Source: Fusobacteria bacterium ZRK30
GTDB lineage: Bacteria > Fusobacteriota > Fusobacteriia > Fusobacteriales > Fusobacteriaceae
Assembly: GCA_024628785.1 (NCBI GenBank)
Contig: CP102405.1
Location: forward strand, 2,108,001 to 2,172,000
Direction of reading: 5' to 3'
DNA: 64,000 nt
Below, piece after piece: positions 1 through 8,195 of this stretch; position 1 is the first letter of the stretch; every line of letters starts with the position of its first letter. Position numbers and translations under genes: made by a program. The notes beneath the pieces are model-generated. The model was given only the letters and a program-made list of their open reading frames with translations. It searched no databases and was not told where the DNA came from.

Positions 1-739
1 TAGATAGTTTCTGAGTGGATATATTTCTTGAGATTTCTGTCTCTACATTAAATACCTCTCTAAAAAATTCTCTTGAAAAAACCTCTTCTGCACTTCCTTT
101 ATCCCAAAGTTTTCCATCTTTTAAAGCTATTATTTCATCACAATAAAGAGAGGCTATATTCATATCATGTACCGCCGCAACTACTGTGATCGATAGTGAT
201 TTTAATATTGCCATTATCTGAAGTTGATATCTTATATCTAAATGATTGGTTGGTTCATCCAATATTATAATATCTGCTTCCTGGGCTAAAGCCCTTGCAA
301 TTAAGGCTCTTTGGCGTTCTCCTCCTGAAAGACTTAAAAAAGCTCTATCCCGATATTCTTTCAGTCCCAGTTTTTCAATTGCCCCATTTACAATCTTTCT
401 ATCCTCTCCATTATAAGACCCCAAAAAACTTTTGTGTGGATATCTTCCCATGGTTACCATCTCACATACGCTAAAATCAAATTCACTTCCTCCATGCTGG
501 GATACTACTGCCATATCCTTTGCTAATTCCTTAGAACTAATCACCTTAAGGCATCTGCCTTTTAAGTCTATCTTTCCTTCTCCCTTTAGAGTTCTATAGA
601 TATTTTTCAAAAGTGTCGATTTACCGCTGCCATTAGGCCCTACTATTCCTATAAATTTCCCCTTTTCTACATGAAAGGATATATTTTCTATTAGATTCTT
701 CTCCTCTATTTCATAGGATAAATTCTTTATCTTTAACAT
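1..739 (-). CDS. btuD: Cobalamin-type ABC importer ATP-binding subunit, cut by window edge
   Basis: This is the cytoplasmic ATPase of a FecCD/BtuCD-family importer that powers uptake of a metal chelate, here probably cobalamin. The reading frame is open from an ATG at 739 to base 1, so the C-terminus lies outside the window (about 246 residues visible). Seen motifs: Walker A GPNGSGKST at residues 34-42, signature LSGGERQ at 137-143, Walker B IIILDEP at 157-163, and the switch histidine at about 191. A good GGAGGG ribosome-binding site precedes the ATG, which overlaps the btuC stop by 7 bases. It is the last visible gene of the cbiK-btuF-btuC-btuD operon under a B12 riboswitch. The substrate is inferred from that riboswitch; hemin or siderophore ATPases look similar. 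Confidence 0.9.
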   Translation of the reverse strand, partial: MLKIKNLSYEIEEKNLIENISFHVEKGKFIGIVGPNGSGKSTLLKNIYRTLKGEGKIDLKGRCLKVISSKELAKDMAVVSQHGGSEFDFSVCEMVTMGRYPHKSFLGSYNGEDRKIVNGAIEKLGLKEYRDRAFLSLSGGERQRALIARALAQEADIIILDEPTNHLDIRYQLQIMAILKSLSITVVAAVHDMNIASLYCDEIIALKDGKLWDKGSAEEVFSREFFREVFNVETEISRNISTQKLS

Positions 740-1746
740 CTCTTCCCTCCAAAATTATATCCTCTTTTTATTATCCATAGAAAAAATGGTCCACCTAGAG
801 CTGAAGTAAGAATTCCAATAGGCAGTTCCTCCGGGATAAAAATAATCCTTGAAACTGTGTCTGCTCCCATGATAAATATTCCACCAAAAATAACACTTAA
901 AGGTATTAATTTCCTATGAGAAGCTCCTGTTACCCTTCTTGTTATATGAGGGATAATCATTCCGACAAATCCAATAGTTCCCGTTAAAGCCACTACTGAG
1001 CTTGTCAAAAGTGAAGATAGGATAATTAAAAATAACTTCAGTTTTTCTGTTTCTATCCCCAAAATCCGTGCCTCTTCCTCTCCTAATAAGAGAAGATCTA
1101 ATTCTTTGGAGAGACAAAGCCCTATTATCACAGCTAAAATCAGGATAATTCCAGGAAATAATAGTTTATTCCACTGAGCTCCTCCTAAACTTCCAGTCAT
1201 CCAAAACATAGCATTTCTAACTTTAGAATCATTTTTTACCCAATAAATAAGTAAATTTATCAGTGATGAAAATACCGCTGATACAGCTATCCCTGTGAGA
1301 ACTAATCTTCCTGATGAATAATCACCCCTTGTTAGACGGATCACTATAACAGTCGCTAAAAATGCTCCTAAAAACGCTCCGCCCTCCACCGAAAATCCAC
1401 CTAGATTAAAAAACATCGCTGTAATTGCTCCTGCTGCTGAACCACTTGAAATACCTAATATATAGGGATCCGACAAGGGATTCTTTGTTACTGCCTGCAT
1501 AAAAACTCCTACTAATGCAAGGGCTCCTCCGGTTATAAATCCCAATATCGCTCTGGGAAACCTGATCTTCCATATAATAACTTCCATCCCCTTACTCCAG
1601 TTCCTTGTAAAGATTTCAAAGTTACTGGTTTTATTCAGTGCGACCTTCCATACAGTGGTAAATGGTATGTCTACTGCACCTAAGTTTACTGCTAAAGTAA
1701 ATACCATTATTAATACAAGAGTATATATAAAGATCTTTTTTTTCAT
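733..1746 (-). CDS. btuC: BtuC/FecCD-family ABC permease
   Basis: Inner-membrane permease of a BtuCD-F type importer, 337 aa, the usual length, with about ten hydrophobic segments. Family-typical stretches include RFPRAILGFITGGALALVG near residue 65, the NPLSDPYILGISSG motif near 90, and the GTIGFVGMIIPHITRR motif near 255 that contacts the ATPase. The start is supported by AGGAGATG five bases upstream. It lies 2 bases after the btuF stop and overlaps the btuD start, so the subunits are translationally coupled. The B12 riboswitch upstream of the operon argues for corrinoid transport. A paralogue lies at 47463-48482. Confidence 0.92.
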   Translation of the reverse strand: MKKKIFIYTLVLIMVFTLAVNLGAVDIPFTTVWKVALNKTSNFEIFTRNWSKGMEVIIWKIRFPRAILGFITGGALALVGVFMQAVTKNPLSDPYILGISSGSAAGAITAMFFNLGGFSVEGGAFLGAFLATVIVIRLTRGDYSSGRLVLTGIAVSAVFSSLINLLIYWVKNDSKVRNAMFWMTGSLGGAQWNKLLFPGIILILAVIIGLCLSKELDLLLLGEEEARILGIETEKLKLFLIILSSLLTSSVVALTGTIGFVGMIIPHITRRVTGASHRKLIPLSVIFGGIFIMGADTVSRIIFIPEELPIGILTSALGGPFFLWIIKRGYNFGGKRC

Positions 1747-1748
1747 AT

Positions 1749-2678
1749 CTACATCTCCTTATAAAATCCGTTAGCCAGGTGCTCAATAGCTTTTCCTATC
1801 CTTGGCCCCGGTGAAATTTCTGCCAAAGATACAACAACAAATTTATTTTCTTTTACAGCTTCCAGCTCCTTTGTAAATTCATTTTTCTTTAAAAATTTGA
1901 TCTTTTCCTGAGCTTCATCATTGCCATAATCAACTATTACTACTACATCAGGATCCTTTTCTAAGATACTTTCCCAGCTTACTGTAGCGTAATTCCCCTG
2001 AATATTTTCAAATATATTTTCTCCCCCTGCCTTGGTGATGATATCATTTCCAAGACCAGATCCCGCTACCACAAAAGGAGCTTCCTTTCCGGAGTCATAG
2101 GCAAATACTCTTATTGTTCTTTTATCTCCTTTCAATTTTTTAGCTTTTTCTACAGTTTTTTTCAAAGAATCAACTATTTTTTCAGCTCTGTCTTCTACAT
2201 CAAATATTTTCCCAAGGGTGATATAATCTTCATAAACATCCTCTACTTTCGCTCCCTTCTCTAAAGATGAGATTATGTATGGACTTACCCCGTTTTCCAT
2301 GAGTTCTTCTACCCCTGCAAGTCTTTTAGGATTTAATGATGAATGCCATCCACTTACAAAATCAGGCTCTACAGAATAAAAAACTTCTTTAGATGGATAT
2401 CTGTCAGAAAGTATGGGTACTTTATTGTAGTCCTCTTTTAATTCTGGAAGAATTTCATTATCTGCCCAGCACGTCCCTGCCATCTTGTCCTCTAGTCCTA
2501 ATGAAAGTAGAATTTCTGTCATAAAATGGGATGTTGTCACTGCTCTTTTAGGAGACTCTGTAAAAGTTACCTCATATTCTTTATTTCCGTCACTAAAATT
2601 TACAGTAACAGGTGTATAAGCATAAGATACCAAAGATAAACCCAAATATACTCCTGCAACGATATTTTTAATACTCAT
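1749..2678 (-). CDS. btuF: Periplasmic cobalamin/metal-chelate binding protein
   Basis: Substrate-binding protein of the BtuF/FecB class, 309 aa. Residues 1-20 form a signal peptide with a cleavage site after VSYA; no lipobox is seen, so it should be a free periplasmic protein. The domain reads as two lobes joined by a long helix, with the typical RAVTTSHFMTEILLSLGLED opening and the paired phrases VEPDFVSGW and DPDVVVIVDYG. It overlaps the end of cbiK by 11 bases and precedes btuC by 2 bases. Binding of cobalamin or a precursor is inferred from the riboswitch; the sequence alone cannot separate it from heme or siderophore binders. Confidence 0.85.
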   Translation of the reverse strand: MSIKNIVAGVYLGLSLVSYAYTPVTVNFSDGNKEYEVTFTESPKRAVTTSHFMTEILLSLGLEDKMAGTCWADNEILPELKEDYNKVPILSDRYPSKEVFYSVEPDFVSGWHSSLNPKRLAGVEELMENGVSPYIISSLEKGAKVEDVYEDYITLGKIFDVEDRAEKIVDSLKKTVEKAKKLKGDKRTIRVFAYDSGKEAPFVVAGSGLGNDIITKAGGENIFENIQGNYATVSWESILEKDPDVVVIVDYGNDEAQEKIKFLKKNEFTKELEAVKENKFVVVSLAEISPGPRIGKAIEHLANGFYKEM

Positions 2679-3516
2679 TATTTTCCCCCTTTAAAATCTC
2701 CTCTTTCTTTTTCTTTATATCCTCAATTTCATATTTTATAAGATCATCTATATGGTCAATAAAAAGATCCTGTACCCCTCTTCTCTCTCCCATACCTACC
2801 ATAGAAACTTCTGTTCCGATTTCTTTTTCTTCCAATGCCTCTTTCCAGTCTCCAGCTATATCTTCCTCTGCATGAACTCCTGCCACTACCATCAGAGGAA
2901 CTAAAGTCACCTCTTTTATACCATTAATTTCTAAGTCTTCCATAACTTCTTCCAGCCCCGGGTACCCCTCTACTGTCCCTACAAATATATTTTTATATCC
3001 TTTTTTCTGTATGGCATATTGAAGCATTCCATAAGCTGAAGCTGCATGATGGGTCGTTCCATGTCCTATTAAAACAATTGGTTTATTCGAATATTCTTTA
3101 TTAAAGATATCCGCTATATCCATATAATCTTTTGTCTTGGTTAAGAGAGCAGAACCAATTTTAATCTCTTCAAATTCAAGTTTATATCTATCTATTTCCT
3201 CCTTCATGCAGTCAGCCTCAATTCCATTTATTATATGAGTTGCCTGTACTATAATATGGGTAAACCCCTCTTCCTTCATCCTTTCTATCGCTTCATTTGG
3301 CGTTAATTTTCTGACTCCCTCCTCTTTATATATTTTTTTTATTACCATCCTCGATGTATAGGCTTCTCTAACCTCAAACTTTCTAAACTCTTTTTCTATC
3401 CGTCTATTAATTGTTTCCAAAGAATTTTCTCTTGCTTTTTTTCTACTGGTTCCAAAATGGACCAATAAAATTCCTCTCCTTACTTTTTTTTCTTTTTTGT
3501 TTTCAGTAAATAACAT
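2668..3516 (-). CDS. cbiK: Anaerobic sirohydrochlorin cobaltochelatase CbiK
   Basis: CbiK-type class II chelatase that inserts Co2+ into sirohydrochlorin in anaerobic B12 synthesis, 282 aa. The opening GILLVHFGTSRKKAR, the metal-ligand histidine in VLIGHGTTHHA (His152) and the second one in MVVAGVHAEED (His215) are present. An in-frame GTG exists at 3555 but has no ribosome-binding site and abuts the riboswitch terminator. The ATG at 3516 has GGGAGAG 8 bases upstream and is preferred. No signal peptide is visible, so it is probably cytoplasmic. It is the first gene of a B12-uptake operon although no other corrin-ring gene is nearby. It could act on another tetrapyrrole or metal. Confidence 0.88.
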   Translation of the reverse strand: MLFTENKKEKKVRRGILLVHFGTSRKKARENSLETINRRIEKEFRKFEVREAYTSRMVIKKIYKEEGVRKLTPNEAIERMKEEGFTHIIVQATHIINGIEADCMKEEIDRYKLEFEEIKIGSALLTKTKDYMDIADIFNKEYSNKPIVLIGHGTTHHAASAYGMLQYAIQKKGYKNIFVGTVEGYPGLEEVMEDLEINGIKEVTLVPLMVVAGVHAEEDIAGDWKEALEEKEIGTEVSMVGMGERRGVQDLFIDHIDDLIKYEIEDIKKKKEEILKGENNEY

Positions 3517-3556
3517 TTTCACAACTCTCCCAATTGATTTTATAGTCTTCCACACA

Positions 3557-3583
3557 ATAAAAAACCCTGAGTAAACTCAGGGT
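3557..3583 (-). terminator. Riboswitch-controlled intrinsic terminator before cbiK
   Basis: On the minus strand an 8-bp stem ACCCTGAG/CTCAGGGT with a 4-base loop is followed at once by six T residues. It lies between the B12 aptamer and cbiK. Its 5' arm shares bases with the antiterminator at 3579-3616, so the two structures exclude one another. Confidence 0.85.
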
Positions 3584-3616
3584 AAGATACGACAAAAAAA
3601 GCAGTATCTATACCCT
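3579..3616 (-). promoter_or_regulatory. Antiterminator stem of the cbiK cobalamin riboswitch
   Basis: AGGGTA and GATAC in the RNA can pair with TACCCT and GTATC further downstream, with a T-rich loop between. The 3' arm overlaps the first bases of the terminator stem, which is the layout of a transcription-termination expression platform. The pairing is read directly from the sequence; the B12-dependent switch is inferred. Confidence 0.7.
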
Positions 3617-3644
3617 CGTCCTCGCAAGTGATATAAAAAATAAT

Positions 3645-3800
3645 TTAAGGCAGGTATCCTGGCTAAGTTTCATCCTACAAGCAACCTTCCCAGAGATAGT
3701 TTCTCCAGTGGTATTTGCCTTCGTCAACTCTACAGTGGCGGGACCGCGGAGGTATCTAACCTCTCTTCCCTTTTAAACTCCATTAGAGGAGTACCCTAAA
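3645..3800 (-). promoter_or_regulatory. Cobalamin riboswitch aptamer (cbiK-btuFCD operon)
   Basis: The minus strand carries the conserved B12-box order: AAAGGGAA, then GCGGTCCCGCCACTGT, then CCACTGG, TGGGAAGG, AGGATGA and the 3' AGCCAGGATACCTGCC. This matches the cobalamin (AdoCbl) riboswitch family. It is followed by the antiterminator and terminator described here. Adenosylcobalamin binding should favour termination and lower expression of cbiK-btuFCD. Confidence 0.95.
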
Positions 3801-3820
3801 ATAATTTATCATTCAGATGA

Positions 3821-3849
3821 ACTATACTAGTTCTTTTTTCAAAAGTCAA
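3821..3849 (-). promoter_or_regulatory. Sigma70-type promoter of the cbiK-btuFCD operon
   Basis: TTGACT at 3849-3844, a 17-base spacer, and TATAGT at 3826-3821 on the minus strand. Transcription would start near 3813, just ahead of the riboswitch. Confidence 0.8.
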
Positions 3850-3954
3850 CATTTTTATTTTTTAATAAAACCCATATTTTTTTAACAATAAAATAAATTT
3901 AATTTCTAATTTTTTTGATGATCTTAATATTTGTTACATATTTCATAATTTAAT

Positions 3955-3983
3955 AAAAAAAAGAGAATCTTTTAAAGACTCTC
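3955..3983 (-). terminator. Intrinsic terminator after pepF
   Basis: An eight to ten base-pair stem GAGAGTCTT/AAGATTCTC (one G-U pair) is followed by a run of eight T on the minus strand, directly after the pepF stop codon. Confidence 0.8.
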
Positions 3984-3994
3984 CTTTCCATTTT

Positions 3995-5671
3995 TTAGTT
4001 TTTTAATTCCATTTTTATAAAATCAACTAATTCTTTTAAATTTTCTTTCGAAAAATCAAATTTTATCCCTGCCGTTTTATATATTTCATCTACTGGCTTA
4101 GAATATCCTAATTTTAAAAACTTATTATATTTATTGATTCCTGTCTCTCTATTTTTCTTATAATTTTTATAAATCCCTATAGCTCCTAACTGACTTATTG
4201 CATATTCTATATAATAAAAGGGCACTTCAAATATATGAAGCTGCATAAGCCATCTCATTTGTTTTTCCTTTGAAAGCTCTTTCCAATCCACTCCTGTATT
4301 AAATCTATCCATTATCTCACCAAATTTTTTATCTCTTTCTATACTTGTATGATTAGGATTTAAATATATCCAATGTTGGAATGAATCTACTATCATTACC
4401 CATGGTAAAATTTCCATCGTTCTGTAAAGTTGATCTAATTTAGCCTTTTTTAGTTCTGTATCATCTGTATAAAACTCATCCCAAGCTTCCATACTTATAA
4501 GTTCCATACTCATAGATGCAAGTTCTGCCACCTCACTGGGAGTATCTTTATAAGAAATCAAAGGTTCACTACTAGTAGCAAATGAGTGCATTGCATGACC
4601 CGATTCATGCATCAATGTCACCATGTCATCATGTAATCCGACTGCATTCATAAAGATAAAAGGAGCTCCTGTTTCATGAAGGGGATAGTTATATCCTCCA
4701 GGGGCTTTCCCTTCACGATTTTCTAAATCTAAAAAATCAGATTTTTCCATAAATTTTAATCTTTCCTCATAGTCTTTTTTGACCCTTCCCAGAGTATTCA
4801 AAGATTTTTTCATAAATTCTTTTATATCTTTAAAAGGCCTCAAAATAATTCCATCTGGATCTACATCCATATCCCAAGGTTTTAAAGTCTTTAAATTCAA
4901 TTTTTCTTTTTTCTCCTGGTGAAGTTCTTTTAAAAAAGGCACTACAATCTTTTCTACTGCATCATGAAATTTATATAGATCTTCCGGTTTATAAGAAATT
5001 CTTCCCTTCAAGTCATGCATATAGTCACGATAATTTTGATATCCTTTATTTTTAGCCATCTCAATTCTGATTTCTTTTAATTCATCAAATAAGTTTTCCA
5101 AGACCACATGATCTTCTTCCAGTCTTTTATTTATCGTTTTCCAGGCGTCTTCTCTTATTTTCCTGTTACTGTCTTTTAAAAATTTCTTCATTTGAGCCAT
5201 GGTATAGGTCTGATTCATAAATTCCACTGTCATCTTAGAATTTATCTCCCCATATTTAGTAGATAGTTCGATCTCTTTTATTTGTAAAGGAATATTTTTC
5301 TCCTCAAACATCTCTATCTCATTACTCAAAATCAGTTTATAATTTCTGTATCTTTCCTTAGGTAATTCTCCAAAATATTTATTTTCATATATTTTTTTAT
5401 TTAATTTAAAGGATTCAGCCTCGTATTTAGAAAATACATTAGCATAATAATCATTAAAATCATCTGAATATTTTTTCTCATTAGCAAACCTAGTCATATT
5501 GATATATTTCCAAGCTTCTTCCTCATTTATTATAATAGATAACTCACTATATTTTAATATAAACTCTTCTAACTCCTGTACATTAAATATCTTTATTTCA
5601 AACAGTTCTTTCATTAATTCTTCTATATTTTCCTTGGTTACCTTCAGTGTTTCATCATAATATACCCTCAT
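3995..5671 (-). CDS. pepF: M3-family oligoendopeptidase F
   Basis: Cytoplasmic zinc metallopeptidase of the M3B (PepF) family that trims short peptides, 558 aa. The zinc-binding motif HESGH is at residues 355-359, followed by the downstream glutamate region SEVAELASMSMELIS. The N-terminal half is the usual helical domain. An in-frame ATG lies 12 bases upstream, but it sits inside the GGAGGG ribosome-binding site, so the second ATG (5671) is the better start. The gene is monocistronic, with its own terminator. In a peptide and amino-acid fermenter it would supply free amino acids, including lysine for the kam pathway; that link is an inference. Confidence 0.93.
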   Translation of the reverse strand: MRVYYDETLKVTKENIEELMKELFEIKIFNVQELEEFILKYSELSIIINEEEAWKYINMTRFANEKKYSDDFNDYYANVFSKYEAESFKLNKKIYENKYFGELPKERYRNYKLILSNEIEMFEEKNIPLQIKEIELSTKYGEINSKMTVEFMNQTYTMAQMKKFLKDSNRKIREDAWKTINKRLEEDHVVLENLFDELKEIRIEMAKNKGYQNYRDYMHDLKGRISYKPEDLYKFHDAVEKIVVPFLKELHQEKKEKLNLKTLKPWDMDVDPDGIILRPFKDIKEFMKKSLNTLGRVKKDYEERLKFMEKSDFLDLENREGKAPGGYNYPLHETGAPFIFMNAVGLHDDMVTLMHESGHAMHSFATSSEPLISYKDTPSEVAELASMSMELISMEAWDEFYTDDTELKKAKLDQLYRTMEILPWVMIVDSFQHWIYLNPNHTSIERDKKFGEIMDRFNTGVDWKELSKEKQMRWLMQLHIFEVPFYYIEYAISQLGAIGIYKNYKKNRETGINKYNKFLKLGYSKPVDEIYKTAGIKFDFSKENLKELVDFIKMELKN

Positions 5672-5731
5672 ATTTCCCTCCATATTAATCTATTTTTCAT
5701 CTCTCTTTTAACTTCTAACTTCTTTTTTTTT

Positions 5732-5740
5732 ATTATAACA
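5732..5740 (-). promoter_or_regulatory. Extended -10 promoter element for pepF
   Basis: TGTTATAAT on the minus strand is an extended -10 box 61 bases upstream of the pepF start. No good -35 hexamer is placed 17 bases away, so this is a tentative call. Confidence 0.45.
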
Positions 5741-5767
5741 TAAACTGCTTCAAGATTATTTATATAC

Positions 5768-5792
5768 AAAAAAAAACACGGATATCCCGTGT
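5768..5792 (-). terminator. Intrinsic terminator after the 70-aa gene
   Basis: Stem ACACGG/CCGTGT with a short loop, followed by eight or more T residues on the minus strand, 27 bases past the stop codon of the small gene. Confidence 0.85.
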
Positions 5793-5818
5793 CTAATTAA
5801 AACCCTATATAAGTAATT

Positions 5819-6031
5819 CTAGAAATTAAGTGGTGCTAATCTATATGTTTCTCTAACTGCATTACCTTCAATCACTAATTTTGAGTTTGTCATCTCTATT
5901 ACTTTTCCTGCTATTACTTTTTCCTTACCTTTGAAGTTTTTTACAATAAATGCTCCATTTTCTTTTTTGAAAGAAACCATATTTTCCATAACTACCTTTG
6001 TCTCATTTAAATTTTTAAAAAATAATTTCAT
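5819..6031 (-). CDS. Small hypothetical protein, 70 aa
   Basis: I do not recognise this protein. The frame opens at 6097, but AGGAGGG lies eight bases upstream of the internal ATG at 6031, giving a 70-residue product starting MKLFFKNLNET. It has no signal peptide or membrane segment. It is rich in Lys, Val and Glu and looks like a small beta-rich domain (FIVKNFKGKEKVIAGKVIE). The gene has its own strong promoter (6086-6114) and its own terminator (5768-5792), which supports it as a real, independently expressed gene. The function is unknown. Confidence 0.75.
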   Translation of the reverse strand: MKLFFKNLNETKVVMENMVSFKKENGAFIVKNFKGKEKVIAGKVIEMTNSKLVIEGNAVRETYRLAPLNF

Positions 6032-6085
6032 TTTCCATCCCTCCTGATATATCTTAAATAAATGATATTTTAATTTTATATACAT

Positions 6086-6114
6086 ATAATATATCATTAT
6101 AACGTCAAAGTCAA
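6086..6114 (-). promoter_or_regulatory. Promoter of the 70-aa gene
   Basis: TTGACT at 6114-6109, a 17-base spacer and TATTAT at 6091-6086 on the minus strand. A second TTGACG overlaps it, and TATAAT is found inside the spacer, so two overlapping promoters are possible. Confidence 0.7.
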
Positions 6115-6348
6115 GAATTATTTATTTAATTTATCATTACATATGTTTAGTATATTTGATATATATAATTTATGTGTTCAACTGTTTCAGTTTAAATCTT
6201 TTTGCATTTTTTCAAAACTAAAAACGTATTAAAACATGTTTTAAATATATAAATACAGGATGAAATATAAAATTTATATATAGTTCACGTATGTTAAAAA
6301 AGAATCATTTAATTTATTCAGACCTAATATATTTTAATAACTTAAATA
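6115..6348. other. AT-rich intergenic stretch without visible genes
   Basis: The stretch separates the 70-aa gene from the AmmeMemoRadiSam terminator. It is very AT-rich and has stops in all frames. I see no open frame with a ribosome-binding site, no conserved RNA motif and no repeat shared with the rest of the window. Confidence 0.6.
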
Positions 6349-6384
6349 AAAAAAAAGGTAAAAAGATGGACTCCTTTCACCTTT
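6349..6384 (-). terminator. Intrinsic terminator after the MEMO1-family gene
   Basis: AAAGGTGAAAG pairs with CTTTTTACCTTT on the minus strand (with G-U pairs), followed by a run of about nine T. It closes the AmmeMemoRadiSam operon. Confidence 0.75.
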
Positions 6385-6396
6385 AAAGTTATATAT

Positions 6397-7209
6397 TTAT
6401 TTATAAACTAAAAAAGTTATATAATCTACAACTTCCTCCATAGGATAATTTTCCCCTGAATTTCCCCTCCTCAAAATTTCTATTTTAGGATCCTCTGCCA
6501 CCAGCTTACTATACTCTAAAAGGGTCATAATAGGCCCATATCCGCATATACTTAAATTATATTCCTCTACTGTCTCTTCCACCCCCTGACTATTCAGTTC
6601 CATTATCCTGTCTATAGCTAACTGATCTAATTTATATCCCAATTCTTTTTTTACATAGTGGGAAAAGTCAGAAGAGGCTATTACCAGAATTTTTTTTCTT
6701 TGTTTTTTAGCAGTTTCATATATTTTTTCGGCCAGATATTTCGCATTTTTATAACTTTGGATCTTCATTGTTATAGGAACTATTTTAAATTTACTCTCTA
6801 TAAAGTATTTTAAAAATGGCAGCATGACCTCTCCAGAATGTTCATATTTATGTGCATCTTCCGAATATGACAGATCCAATTCTTTTTCAAAATCAAGGTC
6901 TATCTCCAGGTCACCCATGGGAGAACCCCAGATTTCATTTGTATCTAAACTTATAGCCTCTCCATAACCTGTATGACTGGGATTTACTATAATTACAGTC
7001 TCAATGTCTTTCCCCTTTAAGGTATTAAAAAAATGAACTGCAGATGACCCTGAAAATTCATAACCTGCATGGGGAACTATTCCTCCTAAGACCTCACAAT
7101 CTATTTTTTTAGGCGATTCTATCCTTAAAAAAAATTCAATCATCTCTTCAATTTCTTCTCTTTTAGAAGGATAAAACTTACCCTTTACAAACTCCTCCCT
7201 CTTTTTCAT
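6397..7209 (-). CDS. AmmeMemoRadiSam system protein B (MEMO1 family)
   Basis: MEMO1-family protein, 270 aa, related to extradiol-dioxygenase-fold proteins. The likely metal ligands are present: His47 in VPHAGYEFSGS, His79 in NPSHTGYG and Cys222 in LSICGYGP. ASSDFSHY near 179-185 is also typical. The start has AGGAGG five bases upstream and overlaps the radical SAM gene by 32 bases. It is the third gene of the AMMECR1 - radical SAM - MEMO1 operon. The three proteins are known to co-occur in bacteria and archaea. I know of no settled biochemical role, though redox or metal chemistry is plausible from the fold. Confidence 0.9.
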   Translation of the reverse strand: MKKREEFVKGKFYPSKREEIEEMIEFFLRIESPKKIDCEVLGGIVPHAGYEFSGSSAVHFFNTLKGKDIETVIIVNPSHTGYGEAISLDTNEIWGSPMGDLEIDLDFEKELDLSYSEDAHKYEHSGEVMLPFLKYFIESKFKIVPITMKIQSYKNAKYLAEKIYETAKKQRKKILVIASSDFSHYVKKELGYKLDQLAIDRIMELNSQGVEETVEEYNLSICGYGPIMTLLEYSKLVAEDPKIEILRRGNSGENYPMEEVVDYITFLVYK

Positions 7210-8191
7210 AACAGCCTCCTATCTCCACTACCTTTTCTCTACATTTTTTACATCGACCATCTTCACTTAACCCTACTATCTCTATATTCCAGCCATTCCT
7301 TCGAATCAATAGGTTTCCACAACTGCAGACTGTATCTAAGTCTATCCCTGCATTCCCTATATACACATAGTTCAAGTATTTTTTAGCTACCTCATGAAAT
7401 TCTAAAAGAAGTTTTTTTTCTGTCGCTGGAGTTTTCAGCTTATAACTAGGATAATATCCATTTATATGTAAAACAATATTTGATCCCAATTCTTCCCTTA
7501 TCCACTTAACCATCTTTAGAAATGCCTCCCTGTCATCATTTAATTCAGGAACCAATAAAAACTCTATCTCTAAATGTTTCTTCCTCCCTACTATTACTTT
7601 TAAGGTGTCTTTAACCCCTTCTAAAGTTCCACCTAATTTAGAATAGATTTCTTGTGTAAATCCTTTTAAATCTACACTGAATCCATCTATATATGGAGTT
7701 AACTCCAGCAAAGGTTCCCTCTCTATAAATCCATTGGTTATCATCATAGTTTTTTTAGAACAGCATTTAGCTAATTTTGCCACATCCAGCATAAACTCGT
7801 ACCAAACAGTAGGCTCGTTATAAGTAAAAGCCACTCCAAATCCTTTAAAGTTTCTTAATATATCCTCATAGGTATATTCCTTAGTTGGTATTCCTTTAAA
7901 TTCCTTGGCTATTTCATAATTTTGACAATAAGCACAATTCATATTACACCCTATACTTCCAATGGATAAAACCTCTTCTCCCGGATAGAAATGATAAAAC
8001 GGTTTTTTTTCAATAGGATCTATATTGAGAGCCGAAATTATCCCATAATTTTTAGTCATCAGGGTTCCCCTTACGTTCTGTCTTACCCCGCACCTGCCCA
8101 CATGCCCCTCCTCTACAATACATCTATGAGGGCATAGTTCGCAGCCTATTTTTTTCTCTTTTAACCTCTTATAAAACAAAGCTTCTTCCAT
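7178..8191 (-). CDS. AmmeMemoRadiSam system radical SAM enzyme
   Basis: Radical SAM protein of the AmmeMemoRadiSam group, 337 aa, related to pyruvate-formate-lyase activating enzymes. An N-terminal cysteine cluster CELCPHRC and GRCGVRQ (Cys17, 20, 24, 34) precedes the radical SAM motif CNMNCAYC (Cys82, 86, 89). Two more CxxC pairs (CSCG and CKKC) lie near the C-terminus and suggest an additional metal site. The gene starts 4 bases after the AMMECR1 stop with GGTGAG as ribosome-binding site and overlaps the MEMO1-family gene. Substrate unknown; it most likely modifies a protein or small molecule together with its two partners. Confidence 0.92.
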   Translation of the reverse strand: MEEALFYKRLKEKKIGCELCPHRCIVEEGHVGRCGVRQNVRGTLMTKNYGIISALNIDPIEKKPFYHFYPGEEVLSIGSIGCNMNCAYCQNYEIAKEFKGIPTKEYTYEDILRNFKGFGVAFTYNEPTVWYEFMLDVAKLAKCCSKKTMMITNGFIEREPLLELTPYIDGFSVDLKGFTQEIYSKLGGTLEGVKDTLKVIVGRKKHLEIEFLLVPELNDDREAFLKMVKWIREELGSNIVLHINGYYPSYKLKTPATEKKLLLEFHEVAKKYLNYVYIGNAGIDLDTVCSCGNLLIRRNGWNIEIVGLSEDGRCKKCREKVVEIGGCYEKEGGVCKG

Positions 8192-8195
8192 CTTC

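Noticed and set aside
3517-3555. Longer cbiK start at GTG 3555 giving 13 extra residues
   Set aside because: The GTG follows the terminator T-run and has no ribosome-binding site, while the ATG at 3516 has GGGAGAG at good spacing.
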